Shown: positions 1 to 7,758, counted from the stretch's first letter. The stretch is DNA of 64,000 bases from Metabacillus indicus LMG 22858 (GCF_000708755.2 NZ_JGVU02000002.1:1240001-1304000), one strand, 5' to 3'. Notes: a model not told the origin generated them from the letters alone. Translations and numbers: made by a program.

Positions 1-677
1 AAACCGCTTTTCAGGAGATTGCTCAGCTGCAGGGAAAAATAGTAGCTGTTAATGAGAACAATGATTTTTTTCCATACCGGAATTTTCAGCATAAATCTCA
101 TTTTTCTCTGAGGTTTAAAGGCTCTCAGCCGGACCATGTAATAAACACCGCCAAGCATCAGCAGGACGAGGCTTCCAATCACCGCTGATTTTACTGCTTC
201 AAACAGGAAAAACAGAAAATGTGTCAAAAAACTGGGTTCAAGGTTCATGGAATGGTAGATCTGCTGAAACTGAGGGGCAATGACAGATTGTGAGAGGTAA
301 AAGAGAATGCCAATTGTGAAGAAGAGAAAAAGAGGATATTGCATAACCTTCTGCCATTTTTCGCGCTGCACGACTTTTCTGCTGAGCATATCTCCAGCTT
401 CTTTGAAGGCGGCATCCAGATCCCCGTGCTTCTCGGCAAAATACAAATAGCTTAGAACTTCACGGTGAAAGGATAATTCTTCAAAAGCCGAACGGATCGA
501 CTGACCTGCAGAGAGCCTTCTCAGACAATGAGCCACATCCCCGCTTTTATCTGCGCGAAGATCAATAGAAGTAAATTTTAACGCTTCATTTAGTGTATAG
601 CCCTTTTCTAAAAGATTGCTCATCCTCTTCAGAAATTGCGATTGATCCTTAAGGCTCCATCTTTTTTTAGTCTTCAT
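1..677 (-). CDS. comGB: ComGB, competence pilus inner-membrane platform protein (3' end outside window)
   Basis: GspF/PilC-type polytopic membrane protein that works with the ComGA ATPase to assemble the DNA-uptake pseudopilus. The reading frame opens at an ATG that overlaps the end of comGA by 11 bases and begins MKTKKRWSLKDQSQFLKR. About 225 residues are visible without a stop before the window edge; the B. subtilis protein is about 320, so the C-terminal third is missing. A cytosolic helical domain is followed by a hydrophobic stretch (YPLFLFFTIGILFYLS) typical of the family. The overlap with comGA implies translational coupling in the comG operon. Identity rests on position and pattern. 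Confidence 0.85.
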   Translation of the reverse strand, partial: MKTKKRWSLKDQSQFLKRMSNLLEKGYTLNEALKFTSIDLRADKSGDVAHCLRRLSAGQSIRSAFEELSFHREVLSYLYFAEKHGDLDAAFKEAGDMLSRKVVQREKWQKVMQYPLFLFFTIGILFYLSQSVIAPQFQQIYHSMNLEPSFLTHFLFFLFEAVKSAVIGSLVLLMLGGVYYMVRLRAFKPQRKMRFMLKIPVWKKIIVLINSYYFSLQLSNLLKSG

Positions 678-1734
678 AGGCATACATCCACTTATGAAGA
701 GCATAAGACGGCAAGTACCCCAGGGCAATCCCCTTCTTTATCGCATCCTTTAAGGTGGCATAATCACATTCGACCTTTTCCCCGCGTGCTTCTTTTATGG
801 CAAGTGTAAGGTTTTTCCCGTACAGCATTTCAAAGATTCCAAGTCTCCTGACGTTTCTCATTTTTTTACACTGCGGTGAGCATTCGCCCTCGCAAAATGG
901 ACATTTGACACCGACAAGCCTCTGAGCAACGACAGCTAGAAAGGTCTGCTCAATTTCAGACAGGCTTACATCAAATTCAAGCATTCTGTAAATCGCGCCT
1001 TTGGCATCTCTTGTATGCATCGTCGACAGAACCAAATGTCCTGTGAGCGCTGCCCTGATTGCAATTTGTGCAGTTTCCCGGTCTCTGATCTCACCGACCA
1101 TTATGATATCCGGGTCGTGCCTGAGTATGGCCTTCAGCCCGACCGCATACGTGATCCCCGCTTTTTCATTAACCTGTACCTGCAGAACCTCGGAGCTTTT
1201 CGTTTCAACCGGATCCTCAAGCGTTATAATGCTGCGGTTAAAATGTTTTTTGGCATAATGAATGAGAGAATAGAGAGTCGTTGTTTTTCCGGAACCGGTT
1301 GGACCCGTAAAAACCATTAAACCGTGGGAATGGTTTAGAAAAGAGAGAAGTTTTTGTGCGGACTGCGGAAAAAGCGACAGCTTGGTGACGGAAGGGATGC
1401 AATCATTCGGGAGAATTCTGATCACTAGACTTTCTTCAAATACGGTAGGAAGAGTGGACATGCGAAGCTGAACATTGATTGCCTCATTTGACAGAGCAAG
1501 TGAACCGTTCTGCGGCCTCCTCCTCTCGCCAATATCCATAGAAGCAAGAAATTTAAAATGGGCGATAATCCTGCCACAGACTTCTTTGCGGATAATCCTT
1601 TTTTCAATGAGATCATCATCAATTCTGTATTGAATAACCGCGTCTGTTTCCCTGGGAACAAAATGAATATCAGAAGCGTTAAGCTCACAAGCTTCTTCAA
1701 CAATTCTTTCACTGAGCAATTCGATGGAATTCAT
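667..1734 (-). CDS. comGA: ComGA, traffic ATPase of the competence pseudopilus
   Basis: GspE/PilB-family secretion ATPase, 355 aa (B. subtilis 356), first gene of the comG operon, needed for DNA binding and uptake at the cell pole. Walker A GPTGSGKT lies at residues 144-151. The Asp-box/Walker B region reads LRHDPDIIMVGEIRD, followed by a His box (ALTGHLVLSTMHT). A cysteine cluster (CPFCEGECSPQC) near residue 280 resembles the zinc-binding knuckle of GspE proteins. The ATG is preceded by AGGAGG at good spacing. Candidate ComK boxes sit 65-120 bases upstream. The length and motifs suggest an intact gene. Confidence 0.97.
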   Translation of the reverse strand: MNSIELLSERIVEEACELNASDIHFVPRETDAVIQYRIDDDLIEKRIIRKEVCGRIIAHFKFLASMDIGERRRPQNGSLALSNEAINVQLRMSTLPTVFEESLVIRILPNDCIPSVTKLSLFPQSAQKLLSFLNHSHGLMVFTGPTGSGKTTTLYSLIHYAKKHFNRSIITLEDPVETKSSEVLQVQVNEKAGITYAVGLKAILRHDPDIIMVGEIRDRETAQIAIRAALTGHLVLSTMHTRDAKGAIYRMLEFDVSLSEIEQTFLAVVAQRLVGVKCPFCEGECSPQCKKMRNVRRLGIFEMLYGKNLTLAIKEARGEKVECDYATLKDAIKKGIALGYLPSYALHKWMYAYED

Positions 1735-1798
1735 GATTTCCTCCTTTCTGTGCGGCTACTGAAAGACTACCTCATTTAAAGAGAAAGCGCACATACCG

Positions 1799-1853
1799 AA
1801 AAGTCAATTTTCGGGACAAATCAGGAGTTCTATAAGGGCGAAAACCTCATTTT
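1799..1853 (-). promoter_or_regulatory. Candidate ComK box (two AT boxes) of the comG operon
   Basis: Two perfect AAAA-N5-TTTT motifs are present: AAAAGTCAATTTT at 1799-1811 and AAAACCTCATTTT at 1841-1853. Their centres are 42 bp apart, four helical turns, one of the spacings known for ComK binding sites in B. subtilis. They lie upstream of comGA on its promoter side. ComK binding itself is inferred. Confidence 0.7.
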
Positions 1854-1930
1854 CCCCTTGAAGAAAAACAAAAAATAGAGCGGCAATGAATAATTTTACC
1901 AGTTTTGCCCATACTGTATAAAGTCTTTAA

Positions 1931-2002
1931 TGGGCTATAGCCAAGCGGTAAGGCAACGGACTTTGACTCCGTCATGCGCTGGTTCGAATCCAGCTAGCCC
2001 AG
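1931..2002 (+). tRNA. tRNA-Gln (anticodon TTG)
   Basis: 72-nt cloverleaf. Acceptor TGGGCTA pairs with TAGCCCA, with G as discriminator. The anticodon stem ACGGA/TCCGT closes the loop CTTTGAC, with TTG at 1963-1965. The T arm contains GGTTCGAATCC. CCA is not encoded. B. subtilis also has a single tRNA-Gln next to comGA. A structured repeat array starts one base after the discriminator, and no separate terminator is visible. Confidence 0.97.
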
Positions 2003-2003
2003 T

Positions 2004-2293
2004 ACGAAAAGCGGAGCCTTCCGTTTAGCTCCGGGAGTCAGATAAGAAATCACCCAAAAAGGCCGGTTTTGCCTTTTTGGGTGATTTTGTTCTGGCAGAG
2101 GAGTTGGAAGGCGCAGCTGGACACCACGAAAAGCGGAGCCGACTGTTCAGCCCTGACAGGCAGAAAAGAAATCACCGGAAAAGTCCGGTTTTGACTTTTT
2201 CGGGGATTTTGTTCTGACGGAAGGGCTAGGAGGCGGAGCTGGACACAACGAAAAGCGGAATCGCCCGGTTAGCTCCGGGAGTCAGATAAGGAA
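2004..2293 (+). repeat. 122-bp tandem structured repeat, array 1 (two full units and a 5' partial)
   Basis: Units begin with ACGAAAAGCGGA at 2004, 2126 and 2248, an exact 122-bp period; the third stops near 2293. In unit 1 a perfect 17-bp stem around a short loop (centred near 2067) is extended outward by GTCAGA/TCTGGC, GCTCC/GGAGT and GCCTTCC (2016-2022)/GGAAGGC (2106-2112). Unit 2 keeps the same layout with different bases (GCCCT/AGGGC). The array fills the gap between the tRNA and the convergent 2372-2620 gene. Related to the array at 28192-28702. Confidence 0.93.
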
Positions 2294-2340
2294 ACAACGA
2301 AACGGCTGTTCAACCTTTGCACAGGCCCCTTAACACAAAA

Positions 2341-2373
2341 AAACCTGCGGATAAACTTATCCGCAGGTTTTTT
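2341..2373 (-). terminator. Rho-independent terminator, bidirectional shape
   Basis: AAACCTGCGGATAA pairs with TTATCCGCAGGTTT and is flanked by A and T runs on both sides. It ends the small gene at 2372-2620 and would also stop transcription arriving from the tRNA and repeat array. Confidence 0.9.
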
Positions 2374-2620
2374 AAGCGTTTCTTTTCGCATAATAAATAT
2401 ATGGCTTCCTCTTAGATTTGAGCAATGACGGTTTTAGATAGTAAACCCTGTACCCGCTGTTCAGGATTTCATATTCTATATATTTCAGCTTGTTCTTTTT
2501 AGCGAACTCTTTGGAAGCTTTTTCAATGCTTGACTCATCTGTAATAAAATTCGGGCTGGAGTAGTCTGTTGCTACATTCCGGTTGCCAATGCCTTCTAAG
2601 AAAAATTGAATTTCTGTCAT
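2372..2620 (-). CDS. Hypothetical protein, 82 aa
   Basis: I do not recognise this protein. It starts MTEIQFFLEGIGNRN, is rich in Lys and Tyr, has no membrane segment or Cys motif, and ends in a basic stretch (KSKRKPYIYYAKR). Three ATG codons lie in a row; the third is chosen because the AAAGGGTGG ribosome binding site is 7 bases before it. A longer reading from 2701 has no ribosome binding site. A good terminator follows immediately, which supports a real gene. It is monocistronic and converges on the tRNA and repeat array. Confidence 0.6.
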   Translation of the reverse strand: MTEIQFFLEGIGNRNVATDYSSPNFITDESSIEKASKEFAKKNKLKYIEYEILNSGYRVYYLKPSLLKSKRKPYIYYAKRNA

Positions 2621-2802
2621 CATCATTCCACCCTTTTCGTTCTTTATAATGAACCATCTGTATTCACTATACAAAGAAAAGGCTGAAATGAAAATCTTCA
2701 AATTCGGGCAAATTTTTAAGTTATCCCATCATTACTAGGTATTTCTGCATAATTCTCATGAATTCTTATTATTTTGTTCCCTATAAAGAACGGGAGAGCT
2801 TT

Positions 2803-3183
2803 TTATGAAACGGATTTTTGTACTTCTTTCTTTTTAGAAAGCTTTGTCAGGGCTTGAGGATTATAGCCGACGACCAGTTTTTTTCCGTCTGTGATAATAG
2901 GCCTTCTAAGTAGTTTGGGCTCGTCGATGATCAGTTTTATCACATCTGAAAGCGGCAGTTCATCAATATCCAGGTTCAGTTCCTTGTATGTCTGGCTGCG
3001 GGTCGCCAGAATCTCATCCATGCCGTCTGTTGTAAGCTGAAGGATTTTTTGAAGTTCTGAATAAGTAGGAGTTTCGCGAAACAAATGTTTTTCATTGAAA
3101 TCAACGTTATGTGCCTTAAGCCAATGCTTTGTCTTTCTGCATGATGTACAGCTCGGATAACTATAAAAAACCAATTCGTTCAT
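2803..3183 (-). CDS. mgsR: Spx/MgsR family stress regulator
   Basis: ArsC/Spx-like protein of 126 aa, the same length as B. subtilis MgsR (YqgZ), which binds RNA polymerase alpha and modulates part of the SigB stress regulon. An N-terminal redox switch CTSC is set in YSYPSCTSCRKTKHWL. The family's RRPI segment (LRRPIITDGKKLVVGYN) is present near the C-terminus. The start is the ATG 8 bases after GGGAGA; an in-frame ATG three codons earlier lies too close to it. The Spx paralogues YjbD and YusI are possible alternatives, but gene order (next to yqgY and yqgX) favours MgsR. Confidence 0.85.
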   Translation of the reverse strand: MNELVFYSYPSCTSCRKTKHWLKAHNVDFNEKHLFRETPTYSELQKILQLTTDGMDEILATRSQTYKELNLDIDELPLSDVIKLIIDEPKLLRRPIITDGKKLVVGYNPQALTKLSKKKEVQKSVS

Positions 3184-3451
3184 TGTCTTCATCTCCCATT
3201 TTATATTGTTTTTTTATGATCAATTTTGTTTAGACGGCAGCTGTTCAACTTGTATAAACCAATTGTACAGCAATTGTTTAACTTTTGTACAGCAATAAGC
3301 CTCGATTTCAACAAACTTTTTTAGGTTTGTTTACACTTTGTGACATAATTGGTACTTCTAGAATGTAAACGCTATTTACAAGGACGTTGGACGTACTTTA
3401 TAATAAAAAAAGTGATGGACTTAGGGACTCAAACAAAGGAGGGATTGACAT

Positions 3452-3697
3452 ATGGATCGCATGTTCCGAGTATTAGGCTTCTGGACTGGCATCTTCGCTG
3501 TCATGTTTTACCTGGGAGATATGAAAACGACTTCATTATTATTCTTCGGTCAGACGGGATTTTTCGTGTTTTTATCTTATCTTAAACTTTCTGAGCGCAT
3601 GTACATTTACGTGTTCGGCGCATATTTAACGATTTTCTTCGTGGGCTTTACATATTGGACTACATTTATGATGGTTCCTGGGCAAGGCGGTCACTAA
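3452..3697 (+). CDS. yqgY: Small membrane protein, DUF2626 family (YqgY-like)
   Basis: 81 aa, with AAAGGAGGG 8 bases before the ATG. Three predicted membrane helices cover most of the chain (for example FWTGIFAVMFYLG and MYIYVFGAYLTIFFVGFTYW). It matches my memory of the Bacillus YqgY/DUF2626 family, whose role is unknown. It is transcribed alone, divergently from the MgsR gene and convergently with the methyltransferase, and shares a bidirectional terminator with the latter. Confidence 0.85.
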   Translation: MDRMFRVLGFWTGIFAVMFYLGDMKTTSLLFFGQTGFFVFLSYLKLSERMYIYVFGAYLTIFFVGFTYWTTFMMVPGQGGH

Positions 3698-3727
3698 GAT
3701 CAAACCCCAACAAACTTATCAAAATAA

Positions 3728-3763
3728 AAATGGTGACCTGCAAAATGCAGGTCACCATTTTTT
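3728..3763. terminator. Bidirectional terminator between yqgY and the methyltransferase
   Basis: Fifteen-base stem AAATGGTGACCTGCA/TGCAGGTCACCATTT with an AAA loop, a T run on the + side and an A run on the left. It serves the two convergent genes, and its right end touches the methyltransferase stop region. Confidence 0.93.
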
Positions 3764-4840
3764 ATAAATGTCATCAGTCAGGCGCTCAATACCTTTGCCA
3801 TGCAGAAACACATGAAACGCAGAACTGATGTTGCCTGGCATGATCAGGTCTCTTACAGCTCTGTTTTGTTTGGCAGACGGGCTGAAAGGATCCCTGTGGG
3901 AATGCTCATGGAGAAATGAAAGAATTCCCGCATTCATCAGAAACTGATCCTGCCTTTCTTTCACGAGCAGGTTCCACCCAAGCTCTTCCGCTTTTTTCTC
4001 ATACGCATCAAAATGGATATGTGTTGTTATATCCATTTCAAACGGGTGAAGAAGCGGCGGCATCATTTGATGTCTGAAATATCCCCTCATGCTCCCCTGC
4101 TTTCTTGCAGGAGTGTGCCACTCTGCGTTTGTGTAGCCATAGTCCACCATTGCGATGACAGCAGCCTCACAAGCATGATCCAGCATCCGCATATAGCTGA
4201 GCATAGCCAGCGGCACTTCAAAGCGCTGGCCTTCTGAGAGCTCAATATTCTGCCACAGCAGGAAGGAAGCAATCTCTTCATTCTTGAGAGGCTCGAATTC
4301 TTCAACTAGCGCGCCATTTTTATATGCTACTTTCACTTCAAACAGCTGTGAATCTATTTTGGCAACTACATGTACAGGGAAGGCATCAAACAGTTCATTT
4401 GAGAAGATGATCCCTCTGAAATTTTCAGGAAGCTGCTCCTGAACAGAAACGGCAAGATCTGCGCATCTTTCCATTTGAAGGTTTCTGTGAAATCCGCTTC
4501 CTTCAACAGAAATAACCGTTAAAGCCTCATAAGTACGAGGTGAACAATTTTTCCATTCCAAAAGAAGTGCTTCCAGAAATCTGCCTGTGCCCCCGCCGAT
4601 TTCACAAAACGCCGGTTCAGCGAGGTCTTTTTCAACCATCCTGGAAAAAAAGGCTGCAAACACTTTCGCATAAACATCCGAAACATTGCTCGAGGTGTAA
4701 AAGTCTCCGCCTTTTCCTATCTTTTGCCGGGTACTTGAATAATAGCCGTGCTCAGGATGATAGAGGACAAGGTTCATATACTCCGCATAGGAAATAGAGC
4801 CTCCCTGCCGGTCAATCAGATCGAAGACAAGCTGTTTCAT
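3752..4840 (-). CDS. MidA/NDUFAF7-type SAM-dependent methyltransferase
   Basis: 362-aa class I methyltransferase of the COG1565 (Methyltransf_28) family, whose mitochondrial member NDUFAF7 methylates an arginine of complex I. The bacterial substrate is unknown. The SAM-binding glycine motif reads FCEIGGGTGRFLEALL near residue 100, and the family signature GIIFSNELFDAFPVHVV follows. The end lies in the shared terminator. It is 8 bases downstream of the MBL hydrolase gene, so the two probably form one transcript. B. subtilis yqgX has no such neighbour as far as I recall. Confidence 0.85.
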   Translation of the reverse strand: MKQLVFDLIDRQGGSISYAEYMNLVLYHPEHGYYSSTRQKIGKGGDFYTSSNVSDVYAKVFAAFFSRMVEKDLAEPAFCEIGGGTGRFLEALLLEWKNCSPRTYEALTVISVEGSGFHRNLQMERCADLAVSVQEQLPENFRGIIFSNELFDAFPVHVVAKIDSQLFEVKVAYKNGALVEEFEPLKNEEIASFLLWQNIELSEGQRFEVPLAMLSYMRMLDHACEAAVIAMVDYGYTNAEWHTPARKQGSMRGYFRHQMMPPLLHPFEMDITTHIHFDAYEKKAEELGWNLLVKERQDQFLMNAGILSFLHEHSHRDPFSPSAKQNRAVRDLIMPGNISSAFHVFLHGKGIERLTDDIYKKW

Positions 4841-4848
4841 GGCAGTTC

Positions 4849-5481
4849 CTAAAAACCGTTTAAAAATGGATTGCTGTCCATTTCGGCTCCTATCGTTGTA
4901 TCCTGTCCATGCCCAGGCAGCACGACCGTGTCTTCAGGAAGGTTCAGCAGTTTGTCATGGATGCTTTTAATCAGCTGGCGATGATTGCCTTCAGGAAGAT
5001 CCGTCCGGCCAATGCTGCCCGCAAACAGAGCATCTCCGGAGACGACAAATCCGCTTTCCTCAAAGAAAAAGGAAATGCTTCCCGGTGAGTGGCCCGGCGT
5101 TTCCAGCACTTTGCAGGAAAAAGACCCTGCATTCAGAATGGTTTCCTCATCAATTAGATGGTCGGCATCTTCAGCTGCAATAGATTGTCCAAGAAAAGCG
5201 TTTGACCCGTTCTTAGCGGGATTTCCAAGCCACTTTTTTTCAAGTCTGTGTATGTAGACAGGAATTTTGTATTCATTGCGCACGTCGTCAACAGCGCCGA
5301 TATGATCAAAATGGGCGTGTGTCAGAAGCACTGCCATTGGCTTCAGGCCGCGTTTTTGCAGGTGCTGAATCAATTTATTTCCTTCGCTCCCCGGATCAAT
5401 GACCAGGCATTCTTTTTCGCGGTTGGAGATGATGTAGCAATTTGTTTGGAGAGGACCTAAAGGAAGCTGCTCCCAGTTCAT
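4849..5481 (-). CDS. yqgX: MBL-fold metallo-hydrolase YqgX (glyoxalase II-like)
   Basis: 210 aa, as in B. subtilis YqgX (211). It belongs to the metallo-beta-lactamase fold with glyoxalase II-like zinc ligands: THAHFDHIGA, a second-shell His in ETPGHSPGSISF, Asp in VSGDALFAGSIGRTD, and PGHGQDTTIGAE near the end. Hydrolysis of thioesters such as lactoylbacillithiol is likely. The start is the ATG before NWEQLPLGPLQTNCYI with GGGGTG upstream; an earlier ATG six codons upstream has no ribosome binding site. Likely co-transcribed with the methyltransferase. Confidence 0.92.
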   Translation of the reverse strand: MNWEQLPLGPLQTNCYIISNREKECLVIDPGSEGNKLIQHLQKRGLKPMAVLLTHAHFDHIGAVDDVRNEYKIPVYIHRLEKKWLGNPAKNGSNAFLGQSIAAEDADHLIDEETILNAGSFSCKVLETPGHSPGSISFFFEESGFVVSGDALFAGSIGRTDLPEGNHRQLIKSIHDKLLNLPEDTVVLPGHGQDTTIGAEMDSNPFLNGF

Positions 5482-5562
5482 ATAAACACCCCGTTGCATG
5501 CATTTTCTTTCTATTCTACACTAAAAAGGGAAACAACTAAAAGAAGGAGGGGCTGAAAAAGG

Positions 5563-6009
5563 GTGAAAAGATTATGGGGAATCGAATGGACCAGTGGTGC
5601 CTCTGCTGAAGCTATTCAGGAATATGACTGGATAGACAGAGCGGATATGATCACGGTAACAGACTGCAGCCGTCTTGTCTCAAAGCTGAAAGAAGAAAAG
5701 CATACTCTGATAGAAGATGTGCATGAGCTGCTGCAGACAGATCTGAGTGTGCTGTACGGTACATTTACTGACTATGGCTTTACAAGTGAAGCCGGCCGCC
5801 ATTATTTCCTTTCAGAGATGATCCTTTCGTTCAGACTCACAAGCGGCGATCCTCTCCAGAAACAAATGTGCAGACTTCAGACAGAGGAGCACTTGATTGC
5901 AGAGAATGACAGCGTTTTATTCACTGATGCAGACAATTTCGAGCTCATGAAAAAAATGGCTGATTCATATGGGGTCTGTATAGAATTCGGGCCTCGACAA
6001 ACAGAATGA
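5563..6009 (+). CDS. Hypothetical protein, 148 aa
   Basis: I do not recognise this protein. It is soluble and acidic, with no signal peptide and no clear motif; it begins MKRLWGIEWTSGASAEAIQ and has many Asp and Glu residues. The GTG start follows AAGGAGGGG by 10 bases, a strong site. It is divergent from yqgX, and a small membrane protein gene follows 83 bases later. Ser-Gly-Ala near the N-terminus and a conserved-looking LYGTFTDYGF segment are the only landmarks I can offer. Confidence 0.75.
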   Translation: MKRLWGIEWTSGASAEAIQEYDWIDRADMITVTDCSRLVSKLKEEKHTLIEDVHELLQTDLSVLYGTFTDYGFTSEAGRHYFLSEMILSFRLTSGDPLQKQMCRLQTEEHLIAENDSVLFTDADNFELMKKMADSYGVCIEFGPRQTE

Positions 6010-6092
6010 AAACGTTTAAACTATTAAAAGGAATATTTTGCTTTTCTTCATGATTTTATGAAACGACTTACATACGTCAGGGGGCTACAAAT

Positions 6093-6266
6093 ATGGGGTT
6101 AGTTATTATTTTTGCTCTAGTTACATTGCTGTCTGTGCTAGGATTGCTGCGCTCGTTTAAAGACAAAAATGTAATGGGCATTGTTTTCGCCGGCGGAACA
6201 CTTGCTGTTTTCGGATGGTTTACGGTAATGACCATTCTTCACCATGGATTTCCGACTGCTCACTAA
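6093..6266 (+). CDS. yqgW: Small membrane protein, DUF2759 family (YqgW-like)
   Basis: 57-aa protein (MGLVIIFALVTLLSVLGLLR...) with two hydrophobic segments separated by FKDKNVMG. AGGGGG lies 8 bases before the ATG and a strong terminator follows the stop, so the gene looks genuine although short. It matches my memory of the Bacillus YqgW/DUF2759 proteins of unknown function. Position between yqgX and yqgV agrees. Confidence 0.82.
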   Translation: MGLVIIFALVTLLSVLGLLRSFKDKNVMGIVFAGGTLAVFGWFTVMTILHHGFPTAH

Positions 6267-6274
6267 CAGGCAGC

Positions 6275-6322
6275 AAAAAACGGCCATACGGAGTGCACAT
6301 GCACTCTGTGTGGCCGTTTTTG
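6275..6322. terminator. Bidirectional terminator
   Basis: AAAACGGCCATACGGAGTGCA folds onto TGCACTCTGTGTGGCCGTTTT, with A and T runs on either side, between the convergent 57-aa membrane protein gene and the thiamine-binding protein gene. Confidence 0.92.
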
Positions 6323-6329
6323 TTTTTTA

Positions 6330-6638
6330 CTACTGATGGGCATTTACACTTTTAAGCTTGCTTTCCATTGTAGACTTTTTGTCTCTCCGGTCATCGATTC
6401 GGATATTGGTGGCCACTCTTTGAATCCCTTTCTCAAAAGGAGACTCGTGAATCGCCTGAATGACTTCAAATAAATCCGGCAGCTCTCCTTCGATAAGCGT
6501 ATTCATCGGGGTAAGCTGAAATTTAATCTTGCCTTCCGCTTCATATCCTTTGAGGATTTTTTGAACTGCTGCTACATACTGGCTTACACTTGCCGTTTCG
6601 GTGCCTATTGGTATGACGGTTACATCTGCTATGGCCAT
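6330..6638 (-). CDS. yqgV: MTH1187-family thiamine-binding protein YqgV
   Basis: 102 aa, DUF77/Thiamine_BP family: small ferredoxin-like proteins reported to bind thiamine or its precursors. The N-terminus AIADVTVIPIGTETASVSQYV and the segment LTPMNTLIEGELPDLFEVI are typical. The start chosen is the ATG after AAGGCAGGAACG; the reading frame continues to 6689, but that would run into the end of the upstream lipoprotein gene (stop at 6661) and has no ribosome binding site. It is probably the last gene of a unit with yqgU. Confidence 0.88.
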   Translation of the reverse strand: MAIADVTVIPIGTETASVSQYVAAVQKILKGYEAEGKIKFQLTPMNTLIEGELPDLFEVIQAIHESPFEKGIQRVATNIRIDDRRDKKSTMESKLKSVNAHQ

Positions 6639-6660
6639 ATTCGTTCCTGCCTTCTTTTTT

Positions 6661-7758
6661 TCATTTAACGATACTCTTAATTTCACCATCTTTCAAGTGA
6701 ATGAGCTTTTCCCGGTATGACCCGTACAGGGCATATTCCCCATCAGGTGAAAGACTGATCGGGCTGTTGTCGACATTCTCAATGATTGTACTCATTGTTT
6801 CTTTTTCCGGGTCAACAGCAGTCAAATCGAACTTCCCTTCCGTATCTCCCGGAATAAAAGTATAGAAAACACCTTCTGCCGTGTCATATTCAGGAATAAG
6901 CCACTCGGAGTATAAAGGAGTTAATGGAACGTCAAATGAATAGAGAAGTTCCCCGTTTTTGAAAAACAAATACGTGCCGGTTGATTCCTCTTCATTCTCT
7001 ACTTTTATTGAGAATGTGTATTCTCCAAAATGCGCATGTGAGATAATGTGTTCTTCAAGAATCCGTTCTTCCTTTGTCTGCAGAGAATAAGCTGCAAGCG
7101 GAGCTGTGAGCTGCGGTTCTGCTTCATTCCATTTTAGATAAGTGATTTCATCATCAGTGAGCCACTGAATAAATGGAAGCTCGACCGGGTTTTTCTCAAG
7201 CGAATAATCACTCATTGAAAGGAGAAAGGTTTCAAAAGACCAGTTTTCATCAAAAGCTGTGATGAAAAGCTTTTCTCCTGAAGGACTCCATGAAAAATTC
7301 AGTTCAGTTGACGGGAATGACCGCTCTGTCCTGATATTTCCTGATTGATCAAGGACCGTGATGCTTGCCTCATAGCTAGTGGGGCTGGAGTGGACGGCGA
7401 GCAAGCCCGATTCCCGGCTGATTGACAATTGAACGATGGATGCCTCTGTTTCAAAGAACGGCTTTCTTTCTCCTGTGAACAAATTATATTGGTAGACGAC
7501 GGACCCGCCGGCATTTTCGCTTAAATAATAAATGCTGCTCTCATCTGCCCAGTCTTCAGCCGAAAAGAATTCTGAGTCCGAAAGCGGGACAAGATCTTTT
7601 TCTGCTGCCTTGTCTGCAGACATGTCTTTCTCATTCGTTTGCTCTGATTTAACTGCCTTTTCGTCCGGGACATCCCGAGATTGATGAGGCTCCTGCGAGC
7701 AGCCGGCAGCAATTATGACAATAAATAGTAAAGCGGTAAATCGTCTGGCTCTCATCAT
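6661..7758 (-). CDS. yqgU: YqgU-like lipoprotein
   Basis: 365 aa. The signal peptide is MMRARRFTALLFIVIIAAGC with the lipobox IAAGC (Cys20), so it is exported and lipid-anchored. An Asp/Glu/Lys-rich linker follows, then a beta-rich region with repeats of the type seen in TolB/WD propellers (LSISRESGLLAVHSS, FSWSPSGEKLFIT, ISLSPDGEYALYGS). Function is unknown. GAGGGGAGACGAG precedes the first ATG. The gene order yqgT-yqgU-yqgV matches B. subtilis. Confidence 0.85.
   Translation of the reverse strand: MMRARRFTALLFIVIIAAGCSQEPHQSRDVPDEKAVKSEQTNEKDMSADKAAEKDLVPLSDSEFFSAEDWADESSIYYLSENAGGSVVYQYNLFTGERKPFFETEASIVQLSISRESGLLAVHSSPTSYEASITVLDQSGNIRTERSFPSTELNFSWSPSGEKLFITAFDENWSFETFLLSMSDYSLEKNPVELPFIQWLTDDEITYLKWNEAEPQLTAPLAAYSLQTKEERILEEHIISHAHFGEYTFSIKVENEEESTGTYLFFKNGELLYSFDVPLTPLYSEWLIPEYDTAEGVFYTFIPGDTEGKFDLTAVDPEKETMSTIIENVDNSPISLSPDGEYALYGSYREKLIHLKDGEIKSIVK

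Noticed and set aside
5517-5562. Longer 5' extension or fusion for the 148-aa gene
   Set aside because: The ribosome binding site and the divergent promoter region of yqgX leave no room for an upstream coding part.
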